Shown: positions 7,596-14,883 of the stretch, piece after piece
How positions within the stretch are numbered: the first letter of the stretch is position 1
Layout of the letters: each line of letters starts with the position of its first letter
Origin: Caryophanales bacterium UBA3835
GTDB taxonomy: Bacteria; Bacillota_I; Bacilli_A; RFN20; CAG-826
DNA: 25,370 nucleotides
Direction of reading: 5' to 3'
NCBI GenBank assembly: GCA_002392945.1
Contig: DGHZ01000064.1
Span: 1 to 25,370, forward strand
Notes under the pieces: model-generated
What the model saw: only the letters and a program-made list of their open reading frames with translations
Databases searched by the model: none
What the model was told of the DNA's origin: nothing
Program-made: the position numbers and the translations under genes

Positions 7596-10191
7596 TCTTT
7601 TGTTTTCCTCCATCTAAAATTTCAATAAACTTATTTATTCCAGAAATATCAAAACTATCGCCAGTGAGTTCTTTAAGATTTGATGAGAGTTGACTTTCTA
7701 AAGTGTTAATATTTGAGTTAACATCGGTAAATGTAGAACTATATTTATTGATTAATTTATTAATCTCCCTCACAAGCAGTTTGACTAATTCGAAAGATAG
7801 GTTCTCAATTTCAACGCAGACTGGATCAATCCATTTTTTAATCAAAAGATTGTGTATTTCGTCATCAGTCAAAGATATAATCTTTGTTTCGTTATTTTTG
7901 TTCAGTTTTTCTTTTTTCTCTTTCAACTCTTTTTTGAGTTTTGAAATCTTGGATGTAAGTTCATCAATTTTTAAGATTGTTGCTTCGTATGAATCGTCTT
8001 CGTATTCAGCTCCCTTTTTAATTTCTTTTTTAATCTCGCTATTTTTTTTTGTTAGCTTTTTGGAATCAATATCACCACTATCATCATCTTTTAATAGCTC
8101 ATTTTTGTCATCTGGATCAATCGATTCAAGAAATTCATCTTTTTCCGCTAGTAAAGAAGCTAGTTCATTCTCTAGACCTTTAACTTCTTTGGCCGGTTCA
8201 CTAAAATAAATGTCCTGGATTAAAGTGAACGGAATTATTCTTCCATCATAACCAACGACTTTTTCTTCAAGTTTTTTCGTCTTGGAATCTTTCTTTAAGA
8301 TTTTAACTTCATCTATTTTTCTAGCGGCTTCAAGACCTTGTTCCTTGATAATTTCTAAATCTAAAGCAATTCCTTGCCATATGTTGTCTAAAACTTCATA
8401 GCAGTCATAATAATCAATTAGGCCATCTTCATCTAGTTTTTCCCTTATGGTGGCCGCTATCTTGCTTTCTTCGGAATTTAAGTGGATTGCTTGTGGGTCA
8501 TCTAATAATTCATGTTCAAGATAATCTCTTAAATAAGAGAATGTGCTTCGGTGGTCTAAAATGAATTTTTGAACTTCTTTGTTATTTTTAATAACATCCA
8601 TGATGTCTTCACTTCTTAATTGTGAATATGGGATATCTTCACTAATAAATAGTTCATCTTTCAAAGTTGGGAATTTTTCCCAGAAAGCTTTGAATTTATC
8701 GCCATCAATTTCACTATTAGGAATGCCGCCAAACATTAACGCATAGATGTCGTGTGGAACTTCTTTGATATTAGAGTCAACATATCTAGGAATATTTAAA
8801 TTAAATTCATTTTTTACGATTTCTTCGTATGAAACCAATCTTGAATAATGAGAAACTTCAGGTTTTCTTGCAATAACAGTGTCAACAATCTTCCTAATAT
8901 CTCTTTGTCTCAATCTGTTCTTATTACCATCCTTAATAAATCCCTTAGAAGCATCAATAAACAAAATATCATTAGCCTCTCTATTTTTCTTAAGAACCAT
9001 AATTATGGTTGGGATTCCGGTTCCATAGAATAGATTTGCTGGCAAGCCTATGATGGTTTCGATGTTGCGGTTTTTAACTAAATTCTTTCTGATATCTCCC
9101 TCTTCTCCGCCTCTGAATAAAACGCCGTGAGGAAGAACGATTGTCATAATTCCGCCTTTATTTAAGTGATAAAGATTATGAAGAAGGAACGCATAATCCG
9201 CCTTTGATTTAGGAGCCATACCATAATCATCAAACCTTGGATCGTTTCTTGGTTCCCAAGCTTGTGAATATGGTGGATTAGAGCAGCATGCATCCACGGT
9301 TAAATAGTTATATGTAGAATCAGGATCACCATCCTCGAAGAAAGGCCAATCTTTATCTAATGTGTCGCCTTGTCTAGCAACAATGTTTCCAGGAAGAATA
9401 TCTCTCATAACAAGATTCATTCTTGTTAAGTTGTATGTCTCCACTATTAATTCTTGAGCAAAATATTTAACCTTGTTCTTGTTTCCTAAGTATTTACTGA
9501 CCGCTTGACCAATATTAATCAATAAGGATCCAGAACCAGATGTTGGATCGTAAATAGAAATCTCTTCTTTGTCTTTTAAGTGATAAGCAATAATTTCTGA
9601 CATAATCAAAGAAGCTTCATGAGGTGTATAGAATTCACCAGCTTTACCGGCGTTGGCGGCAAAGTTCTTTAGCAAGAACTCATAAATAAATCCTAGAACG
9701 TCATAGTCTTCTTTATTGTCGGTAGGGATTGATTTAACTAATTTAATGATTTCTCTACTATTTTTCGTTCTTTCTGGATCGGTTGTTCCTAAATCAGTTA
9801 ATCTTGTAGATAAAGTTGAGAAAATACCAGTGAAGACTTTCTTATAACCCGTTCCAATAAATCTTTCAAAAGCACTTAATGCAACAGTAACATTTTCAAT
9901 TGAGAAATCAACATCTAATGAAACCCATGTAGAGAATAAATTATCATACGCAATGAAGTAACCTAAGTTATTCATGCAGTTATTTTTTACTCTATCGTCT
10001 TCTTCGGTGACTTCATTTAAATCATCATCTTCATATCCTAATTTATCTTTTAGATAATTTTCTTCTTTATCGGACAGATATTTATAGAATAGAAATCCGA
10101 GCATGTAATCCTTATATGTGGCAGCGGATACCTTTCCTCTTAAGTTGTTTGCTAAAGTCCAAATCTTAGAAGCTAATTCTTGCTTGTTCAT
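7585..10191 (-). CDS. hsdM: Type I restriction enzyme, adenine methylase subunit M
   Basis: 868 residues, longer than the common ~500-550 residue HsdM. An HsdM N-terminal helical domain (1-160) is followed by an SAM-dependent N6-adenine methylase: GEFYTP (185-190), motif I DPTSGSGSL (215-223) and catalytic NPPY (305-308). After the methylase core comes a long tail of ~350 residues with a strongly charged Lys/Glu coiled coil (~residues 690-775), which belongs to the longer HsdM subgroup. GGAGG about 8 nt before the ATG lies in the end of the xre gene, leaving only 2 nt between the two genes, so translation is coupled. The subunit protects host DNA and is also needed for restriction. Confidence 0.96.
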   Translation of the reverse strand: MNKQELASKIWTLANNLRGKVSAATYKDYMLGFLFYKYLSDKEENYLKDKLGYEDDDLNEVTEEDDRVKNNCMNNLGYFIAYDNLFSTWVSLDVDFSIENVTVALSAFERFIGTGYKKVFTGIFSTLSTRLTDLGTTDPERTKNSREIIKLVKSIPTDNKEDYDVLGFIYEFLLKNFAANAGKAGEFYTPHEASLIMSEIIAYHLKDKEEISIYDPTSGSGSLLINIGQAVSKYLGNKNKVKYFAQELIVETYNLTRMNLVMRDILPGNIVARQGDTLDKDWPFFEDGDPDSTYNYLTVDACCSNPPYSQAWEPRNDPRFDDYGMAPKSKADYAFLLHNLYHLNKGGIMTIVLPHGVLFRGGEEGDIRKNLVKNRNIETIIGLPANLFYGTGIPTIIMVLKKNREANDILFIDASKGFIKDGNKNRLRQRDIRKIVDTVIARKPEVSHYSRLVSYEEIVKNEFNLNIPRYVDSNIKEVPHDIYALMFGGIPNSEIDGDKFKAFWEKFPTLKDELFISEDIPYSQLRSEDIMDVIKNNKEVQKFILDHRSTFSYLRDYLEHELLDDPQAIHLNSEESKIAATIREKLDEDGLIDYYDCYEVLDNIWQGIALDLEIIKEQGLEAARKIDEVKILKKDSKTKKLEEKVVGYDGRIIPFTLIQDIYFSEPAKEVKGLENELASLLAEKDEFLESIDPDDKNELLKDDDSGDIDSKKLTKKNSEIKKEIKKGAEYEDDSYEATILKIDELTSKISKLKKELKEKKEKLNKNNETKIISLTDDEIHNLLIKKWIDPVCVEIENLSFELVKLLVREINKLINKYSSTFTDVNSNINTLESQLSSNLKELTGDSFDISGINKFIEILDGGKQKNGK

Positions 10192-10193
10192 AA

Positions 10194-10385
10194 TTATTCC
10201 TCCACCACTATTCCGTGCTCTTTAAATAAAGGAGCTAGTTTTCTTTTAATTTTCATGGTTGGCTCATATTTGCCATTTTCCCATCTATTTACACTGGTAA
10301 AAGAAACATTTAACAGTTCAGCAAGTTCTTCTTGAGTGTAATGCATTCTTTTCCTTAAATGCTTAAGAGCTTCTGCATATGTCAT
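10194..10385 (-). CDS. Small XRE-family regulator heading the restriction operon
   Basis: 63 residues made almost only of a Cro/C1-type helix-turn-helix: YTQEELAELLNVSFTSVNRW (residues 16-35) is the classical helix 2-turn-helix 3 pattern, followed by ENGKYEPT. It is the first gene of the operon and ends 2 nt before hsdM. This arrangement resembles controller proteins that delay restriction until the host DNA is methylated. GAGGG lies about 7 nt before the ATG. Binding to its own promoter is inferred from position; no clean symmetric operator was found in the short leader. Confidence 0.88.
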   Translation of the reverse strand: MTYAEALKHLRKRMHYTQEELAELLNVSFTSVNRWENGKYEPTMKIKRKLAPLFKEHGIVVEE

Positions 10386-10414
10386 AAATATCCCTCATTT
10401 CAATATTTGACACA

Positions 10415-10423
10415 ATTATAGCA
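10415..10423 (-). promoter_or_regulatory. Extended -10 promoter of the xre-hsdMSR operon
   Basis: The minus strand reads TGC-TATAAT, a perfect -10 with the TG extension. The -35 region is only T-rich. The start would lie near 10408, giving a leader of about 22 nt that contains the GAGGG ribosome site. Confidence 0.65.
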
Positions 10424-10457
10424 CTTTTATAGAGAATTAAAAATTCCTTTTAGGATA

Positions 10458-10694
10458 TCAAATGCCTATTACCCTTTTGATTTCGCGATCTTTTTGCGTG
10501 AAACCCCTGGCCGATGTCCATCTATACAGTTGTGGAGATACTGACCGCCCCTCCCATTTTGCAGTCAGGAAATCCTGTTTTTTGAAAAATTCTACCCCGC
10601 GTATTTTTGAGGTGGGGCCGACGGCACTATCATAGATAGTAGATTTTCAAGACCGTGGGGATAGACATTAAAAGGTTAGGTCACGTTAGGTCAC
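10458..10694. other. GC-richer intergenic island with a start-less open frame
   Basis: This stretch between the restriction promoter and the ASCH terminator is clearly richer in G+C than its surroundings. The minus strand is open for 62 codons (10646 to TGA at 10458-10460). It includes EGRSVSPQLYRWTSARGFTQ, but no ATG, GTG or TTG start with a ribosome site is present. It also holds a 15-bp palindrome (ACTATC-ATA-GATAGT, 10626-10640) and a CAGG-AAAT-CCTG hairpin followed by six T on the plus strand near 10566-10583. It may be the remnant of a mobile element or a structured RNA; nothing in it identifies it. Confidence 0.4.
10675..10694. repeat. Tandem 10-mer GTTAGGTCAC x2
   Basis: Two perfect adjacent copies of GTTAGGTCAC, at 10675-10684 and 10685-10694. 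A 10-bp period is one helical turn, so the copies would lie on the same face of the DNA, as in a binding site for a dimeric or repeated DNA-binding protein. No function is known. Confidence 0.6.
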
Positions 10695-10716
10695 TGAATA
10701 CCACTGTTTTAATTGC

Positions 10717-10742
10717 AAAAAAATAGTGGCAAAGCCACTATT
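10717..10742 (-). terminator. Rho-independent terminator of the PIN-GNAT/ASCH unit
   Basis: The perfect 9-bp stem AATAGTGGC / GCCACTATT with a TTT loop is followed on the minus strand by a run of T. The stop codon of the small ASCH gene (10738-10740) lies inside the stem. Confidence 0.9.
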
Positions 10743-11112
10743 GAATATACACGAACGATTGAGGAGCACATTTTAAGCCAAATTCTTGCAGCGTCTTTGG
10801 TTCTTCGTACCTTTTAACCTCACCAAGTTTATAAGCGTATGCTATGTCTCTGCCTTTAAAATATGAATCAAAGAATTTTTTTGTAATACCAGATTGGTCT
10901 TTTGTTTCATTCCATAATTCTTCTGGATTCATCATTAAAACTTCAATAATTTCTGCTTCAGCAACAATTCTCTTAATTGGCGTTGTTTCATAGATGATGA
11001 TTTTATTGACATCATTCTTGGCAGCTTTTGTTCTATATTCGAATTTTTTTATACCAGAAATAATATTCTCTACATGTTCAGGATTAATTGAGATAATTAT
11101 GCTTTTTTTCAT
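10738..11112 (-). CDS. Small PUA/ASCH-like domain protein
   Basis: 124 residues forming one compact alpha/beta domain. The start SIIISINPEHVENIISGIKK followed by FEYR (24-27) and a strand KIIIYET matches the PUA-like/ASCH superfamily, in particular small proteins of the COG4933 type. Relatives bind RNA or modified nucleic acid, or act as regulators. Its ATG overlaps the TGA that ends the downstream frame of the PIN-GNAT gene (ATGA), so it was probably translated by coupling to that gene, and the TAA at 11433 may lower its expression. A terminator follows at once. The fold assignment is fairly sure; the ligand is unknown. Confidence 0.8.
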   Translation of the reverse strand: MKKSIIISINPEHVENIISGIKKFEYRTKAAKNDVNKIIIYETTPIKRIVAEAEIIEVLMMNPEELWNETKDQSGITKKFFDSYFKGRDIAYAYKLGEVKRYEEPKTLQEFGLKCAPQSFVYIQ

Positions 11113-11432
11113 TTTGTCTTACTCTCTCCAAGCTTTAACAATTTTTGAAATCCTTCATTGGAAATGATGGTTTTTAATCTAGGTCCTTCTTCACTACTAA
11201 TTATACCGTTAATAAGCAAGTCATTCAACACAATTTTTTTATCTAAAGGTTTTAAAAATAAAACCTTTAATATTGTTCTGAATCCCTTTTCATAATAAAA
11301 TTTTGTTAATTGTTCTTTTTCGAATACTGTTCTATTTCCGCACTCATTAATATATTCGTCAAATGATTTGGAATAGATTATGGATTGAAGAATGCAAATA
11401 CCTGAAACAACAGAGTTGTACGATTTATAAAA
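11109..11432 (-). pseudogene. Detached C-terminal part of the PIN-GNAT protein after an in-frame stop
   Basis: Directly after the TAA at 11433-11435 the same frame stays open for 107 codons and ends in a TGA that overlaps the next gene's ATG as ATGA. The residues continue the upstream domain: the gene ends ...PGDLMAIYRMSD and the next stretch reads FYKSYNSVVSGICILQSIIY, then GNRTVFEKEQL. I recall this order (PGD strand, VSG/TIG strand, G-x-RTV-x-x-x-E) from the C-terminal PUA-like domain of PIN-GNAT proteins. No ATG, GTG or TTG with a ribosome site starts this part. The simplest reading is a recent nonsense mutation cutting one beta-barrel in two. A sequencing error or stop readthrough cannot be excluded. 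Confidence 0.7.
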
Positions 11433-12974
11433 TTAATCGGACATTCTATAAATTGCCATCAAATCGCCTGGCTGATGTGGAACATTTTTAGTACTACAAA
11501 CATAAATCTTTTCAACAGCATATCCACATGGTTTTTCTTCAAAGAGAGACATATTTTCATTTTTCAAAAATAAGTCAGGAAATAAATCGGTGTGAAATTG
11601 TGCATCAATAGGCAAAATCCCATGAGAAGCCTTATTATTAATATTAGGATAGTTAAATTTTGGATCCTTATCAAAACGATAGCATTTCATTTTCTTAGCC
11701 ATAACTAATTCGCCATTACTTTTCTTATAGCCGTGTTTTTCAAAACCCCATTGTTTCATAAGATCAATCAGTATCTTTACCTCTGTTCTCTTGTTCTCAA
11801 ACATGGTCACATATATTTCGTCAACTTTACTCTTCAAGGCGTAATCAAAAATGATTTTAAGAAATCTTTCTCCAACTCTTAAACCCGTACTATTGATTTT
11901 AAATGTGCCAACTTTCAATCTTTTTTTAGGAGAAAAAGTTGGTTCAATATCCTCGTATGATTCGTTTTCATCCTCAAGTTTGAGATACAGAAATCCTTGT
12001 AATCCATTTTCATTTCTGAAAATATATGCGCTCTCGCCACTTTTCCCTTTCCCTTCAAGCCACCTATTAAATTCGATACCATTATAATCTTGTCTTAATG
12101 TCTCGAAGAAACTATCATTAATATCTATTTTTGAAATCTCTTCTAATTTTACAGAAAGAACCTTGTAATCTGTAAAATCTGGATATCTTTCTCTAATTAA
12201 ATTTAAAAAGTCTGATGTTGAAAAAACACAATCATTAATCTGTAGCTCTTTTGCTTTATTAAGAATGCCTTTATCATCAGTGACTAAAAAATCAACAATG
12301 CCTTTATAAACCAGATATAAAAATTTATTATCAATGATGCTGTTCTCATCTTTTGAATACTTATTTATTACAGATACAAATCTAGCATCATCAATCTCTC
12401 TTGATTGAATACAAAAATACGCATCTATTTTTGACAACATATTCTTTACAACATCTTTATCTTTATATTTTTTGATTTCGTCTTTAATATCTTCTAAAAC
12501 ACATTTTCGTGCTTTTAATTTTTCTAAATTTTTATAAAGCTGTATAACTTCATAAGCTATGTTGTCGCTACTTTCTCTATGAATGATTATATTTGTATCA
12601 AGCAAAACATTTGCTTCCATTAATTCTTTTTTAAAAAGTTCAATTTCAAAAACAATTATTCCATTGAGCTTTACGTCTTCTCGAGTATAAAACTTTGAGC
12701 AATCGTTTATCGCGTCTTCTTTAGTAAGATAAATATGACGTAACTCGGTATCCCAATATTGTGAAACAGCTTCTTCCCACGTATTGCAAAAGGAAATTGA
12801 CCTAACTACCACTTTTACAAAGTCATTATTATTCTGATTGTTGGTCAAGAATAAAACGTCACCAATTTTTATGTTTCTTCTTTCTTTGGTCGCAAGCCTA
12901 TATTCATGACGTTTTATGCCGTCCCGAAGTGGTTTTACAAACTTTTCTTTAACTTTTAATCTATAGTAATCCAT
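11433..12974 (-). CDS. ASCH-PIN-GNAT fusion protein, C-terminally truncated
   Basis: 513 residues with at least three domains. Residues 1-115 form an ASCH domain (HEYRL at 23-27, IGD at 37-39, W66...YW73-74, FY95-96), clearly related to the small protein at 14472-14879. Residues 119-255 form a PIN nuclease domain with LLDTN (D126), IIDNKF (D215) and VTDDKG (D233/D234), the acidic metal-binding set. Residues ~285-430 are a GNAT acetyltransferase with the CoA loop GLRVGERFL (364-372). The final PUA-like domain (~450 on) is cut by a TAA at 11433 although its frame continues. The -10 box ends about 12 nt before the ATG and no Shine-Dalgarno is visible, so the mRNA may be leaderless. A toxin or defence RNase is a reasonable inference; the acetyl acceptor is unknown. 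Confidence 0.85.
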   Translation of the reverse strand: MDYYRLKVKEKFVKPLRDGIKRHEYRLATKERRNIKIGDVLFLTNNQNNNDFVKVVVRSISFCNTWEEAVSQYWDTELRHIYLTKEDAINDCSKFYTREDVKLNGIIVFEIELFKKELMEANVLLDTNIIIHRESSDNIAYEVIQLYKNLEKLKARKCVLEDIKDEIKKYKDKDVVKNMLSKIDAYFCIQSREIDDARFVSVINKYSKDENSIIDNKFLYLVYKGIVDFLVTDDKGILNKAKELQINDCVFSTSDFLNLIRERYPDFTDYKVLSVKLEEISKIDINDSFFETLRQDYNGIEFNRWLEGKGKSGESAYIFRNENGLQGFLYLKLEDENESYEDIEPTFSPKKRLKVGTFKINSTGLRVGERFLKIIFDYALKSKVDEIYVTMFENKRTEVKILIDLMKQWGFEKHGYKKSNGELVMAKKMKCYRFDKDPKFNYPNINNKASHGILPIDAQFHTDLFPDLFLKNENMSLFEEKPCGYAVEKIYVCSTKNVPHQPGDLMAIYRMSD

Positions 12975-12985
12975 ATATACTGAAT

Positions 12986-12991
12986 ATTATA
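12986..12991 (-). promoter_or_regulatory. -10 box of the ASCH-PIN-GNAT gene
   Basis: A perfect TATAAT on the minus strand, with its 3' base 12 nt before the ATG. The -35 region (TTTCTT at 17 nt) is poor. The predicted start leaves only about 5 nt of leader, so the transcript would be nearly leaderless. Confidence 0.5.
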
Positions 12992-13040
12992 TATTTTTAA
13001 CACACGATAAGAAAATAAAAACACTGCCTAATATTATCTG

Positions 13041-13066
13041 AAAAAGAGCGGCCTATTCCGCCACTC
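13041..13066 (-). terminator. Rho-independent terminator after the NUDIX fusion gene
   Basis: GAGTGGC pairs with GCCGCTC (7 bp including one G-T pair) around a 7-nt loop, followed by TTTTT. The stop codon of the gene (13053-13055) sits in the loop. It separates the HNH-ASCH-NUDIX operon from the PIN-GNAT unit. Confidence 0.8.
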
Positions 13067-14438
13067 TGATTCTCACTCTATATGTCATTGGAGTTAGATA
13101 ATTGTTATTAAAGAAGTTAGTCTTATTAACTTCGTGAAGTTTGTAGTTTCTACCAACCTTAAATAGGCAATATATGCGGTGCCTGTCATCGTTTTTGAAT
13201 TTATTTAGTTCATTTTCGCTAATAAAAAATTCAATATATTTGTTACTAACTTTCGCGGATTTAACTTCAATATGAACTTCTTTTACTAATTCGCCTTCCA
13301 CTACTTCAAAGGATAATACATCATATCCTAAATCTGATGATTCTTTAGATACTTGTTTCACTTTATCCGCTAGGTCTGGTCTACCAATATTATCTAGTTT
13401 AGATCTTTCATATAAAAGAACTGCAAGTTCCGCGGCATTACCTGATCTTTGTTTCGCTCTTTGAGATTTTTCATAGTCTTGAACTTCTCTAACTAGTTCT
13501 CTATCAGATTTCTTTACTGCTTCAGCTTGGAAATAGTCATAATGTACTTCGTCATCAATTTTAGCAGGTAAAGAATCTAGATATGATTCTACGATTGGTT
13601 TATCTGCATCCGCCCAATCGATGTCTTCTAATTCTTCCACTGATGACCATTTTAAAGCTTGATGTTCTTCATCTTTTATTTGGCCTGCAATTTGTTTACA
13701 TTTATAGACCTTAAGATTGACATTGAAGTCTTTATATTCGTTATAAGATTCATCTACTAAGTCGTAGACTTCAATGTCTATATTAAGTTCTTCCTTAATT
13801 TCTCTTTTTAAAGCTTCTTTATCTGATTCTCCTTGTTCAATCTTTCCACCTGGAAATTCCCATTTACCCATTAAAGAACCATAACCACGTTGAGCGCATA
13901 ACACTTTTCCATTTTCATCAATAATTGCTGCACCCACTACTTGGTAGACTGGTTTCTCCATAGGAGTTACTGAACCAGTAGAATATTGAGATAACATTTC
14001 GCTCTCAGTTAATAAAACATATGCACTATTTCTTACTAAGTTAAATCTAATAACTTTTCTTGGTTTTCCTTCTATATCGTTTTCAATATCAAAATAAGGT
14101 TCACCACTTAAATTAACTAATCCATAGTATGTATATTGGGTTTCTTTAAATACCACGAATAAATGAACAGGGATATTATTCTCTCTAGCGTAATATAGAG
14201 CCTTATTAGCTCCTGTCATAGTCTGGTCGCCTTTTAGACCTTCGCCTGTATACACTATTTGTTCACTATTATTTGATAGTTGATCTCCATATGGTCTATG
14301 TTTGGTATGTTTAGAGATAAGCACTAAAGTGTTTGTCTTCTTGCAGATATTCATGCCGCGCATAAAAGATCCACCATAAGCGGATATTAAATCATCTCTT
14401 TTATATACTTTACCTATTTCAAAATCTGAAATGTTCAT
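13053..14438 (-). CDS. SRA-like / NUDIX / DUF3883 three-domain fusion
   Basis: 461 residues from ATG at 14438; a GTG directly before it would add one residue, and numbering here counts from that GTG. Residues ~8-140 resemble the SRA/YDG-like or DUF3427-type domain (YGDQ at 51-54, YTGEGLKGDQ at 64-73, IPVHLFVVF at 90-98), a fold used to bind modified bases. Residues ~165-290 are a NUDIX hydrolase with a perfect box, G199-x5-E205-x7-R213E214-x2-E217E218, close to MutT-type 8-oxo-dGTP pyrophosphatases. Residues ~330-430 match DUF3883, with GYDVLS (372-377) and HIEVKSA (E392, K394), seen in many defence proteins and likely PD-(D/E)XK-like. It is the last gene of a three-gene operon ending in a terminator. 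A role in sensing or removing modified nucleotides is inferred. Confidence 0.85.
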   Translation of the reverse strand: MNISDFEIGKVYKRDDLISAYGGSFMRGMNICKKTNTLVLISKHTKHRPYGDQLSNNSEQIVYTGEGLKGDQTMTGANKALYYARENNIPVHLFVVFKETQYTYYGLVNLSGEPYFDIENDIEGKPRKVIRFNLVRNSAYVLLTESEMLSQYSTGSVTPMEKPVYQVVGAAIIDENGKVLCAQRGYGSLMGKWEFPGGKIEQGESDKEALKREIKEELNIDIEVYDLVDESYNEYKDFNVNLKVYKCKQIAGQIKDEEHQALKWSSVEELEDIDWADADKPIVESYLDSLPAKIDDEVHYDYFQAEAVKKSDRELVREVQDYEKSQRAKQRSGNAAELAVLLYERSKLDNIGRPDLADKVKQVSKESSDLGYDVLSFEVVEGELVKEVHIEVKSAKVSNKYIEFFISENELNKFKNDDRHRIYCLFKVGRNYKLHEVNKTNFFNNNYLTPMTYRVRIRVAE

Positions 14439-14440
14439 CA

Positions 14441-14473
14441 CTTAGCAGCTTAGCAGCTAAGAGATCTGAGATC
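14441..14473 (-). repeat. Two adjacent short palindromes before the NUDIX gene
   Basis: On the plus strand CTTAGCAG occurs twice in tandem (14441-14456); the second copy begins the 13-bp palindrome CTTAGCAGCTAAG (14449-14461). GATCTGAGATC (14463-14473) is a second odd-length palindrome that overlaps the stop of the ASCH gene. They fill the gap before the start codon, where no ribosome site is visible, so RNA hairpins here could control re-initiation. Confidence 0.5.
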
Positions 14474-14879
14474 AAATATTTTTATTGCTTGTTTCGTTTG
14501 TTACACAACCTTTTTTGCTTTTATTGTTATCATCATCAAGATTAAGCATCTTAAATCTAACAATCCCAAACTCCCTAACTTGTTTAGGAGAATAGAACTT
14601 ATTACATTCATTAATTAGATCATCTAGATTATTAAATAATCCTTCAAAGTCTTCTTTCCAATAATCTTTTAATGCGTCTAACCAATTAGGATGTATTGAT
14701 ATATCTGTTATTGTTACTACTAGTGTGTCATTAAGGTTTTCATTAGACACAAGAGTTATTTGATCTCCAATAGAAAGACTACTTCTATCAGGAGTGTATA
14801 ATCTATATTCATGTTTCTTTTTACCTGTTTTTATTAGTTCAAGAAAACAGGGTTTTATTTTCATGACAACGTTTTTCAT
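14472..14879 (-). CDS. Small ASCH-domain protein
   Basis: 135 residues from ATG at 14879, four nt beyond the end of the HNH gene. A longer frame reaching back to 14987 overlaps the HNH gene deeply and adds a sequence unrelated to the domain, so it is not used. The protein is one ASCH domain: KKKHEYRLYT with HEYR, then SIGD, W...A..DYW, and a closing FY-x6-REFGIVRFKM. It aligns along its length with residues 1-115 of the ASCH-PIN-GNAT protein, so the two arose by duplication. ASCH domains are related to PUA and are thought to bind RNA or modified nucleotides. The Lys/Asn-rich tail after the domain looks disordered. It is the middle gene between an HNH protein and the NUDIX fusion. Confidence 0.8.
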   Translation of the reverse strand: MKNVVMKIKPCFLELIKTGKKKHEYRLYTPDRSSLSIGDQITLVSNENLNDTLVVTITDISIHPNWLDALKDYWKEDFEGLFNNLDDLINECNKFYSPKQVREFGIVRFKMLNLDDDNNKSKKGCVTNETSNKNI

Positions 14880-14883
14880 ATAA

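Noticed and set aside
7703..8209. 168-residue plus-strand frame rich in Ser and Phe
   Set aside because: It is the antisense of the Lys/Glu-rich coiled-coil region of hsdM, which automatically gives a long Ser/Phe/Leu-rich frame; no ribosome site.
6384..10191. Phase-variable hsdS inversion system
   Set aside because: There is only one hsdS, without a second partial copy, inverted repeats or a recombinase gene in the window.
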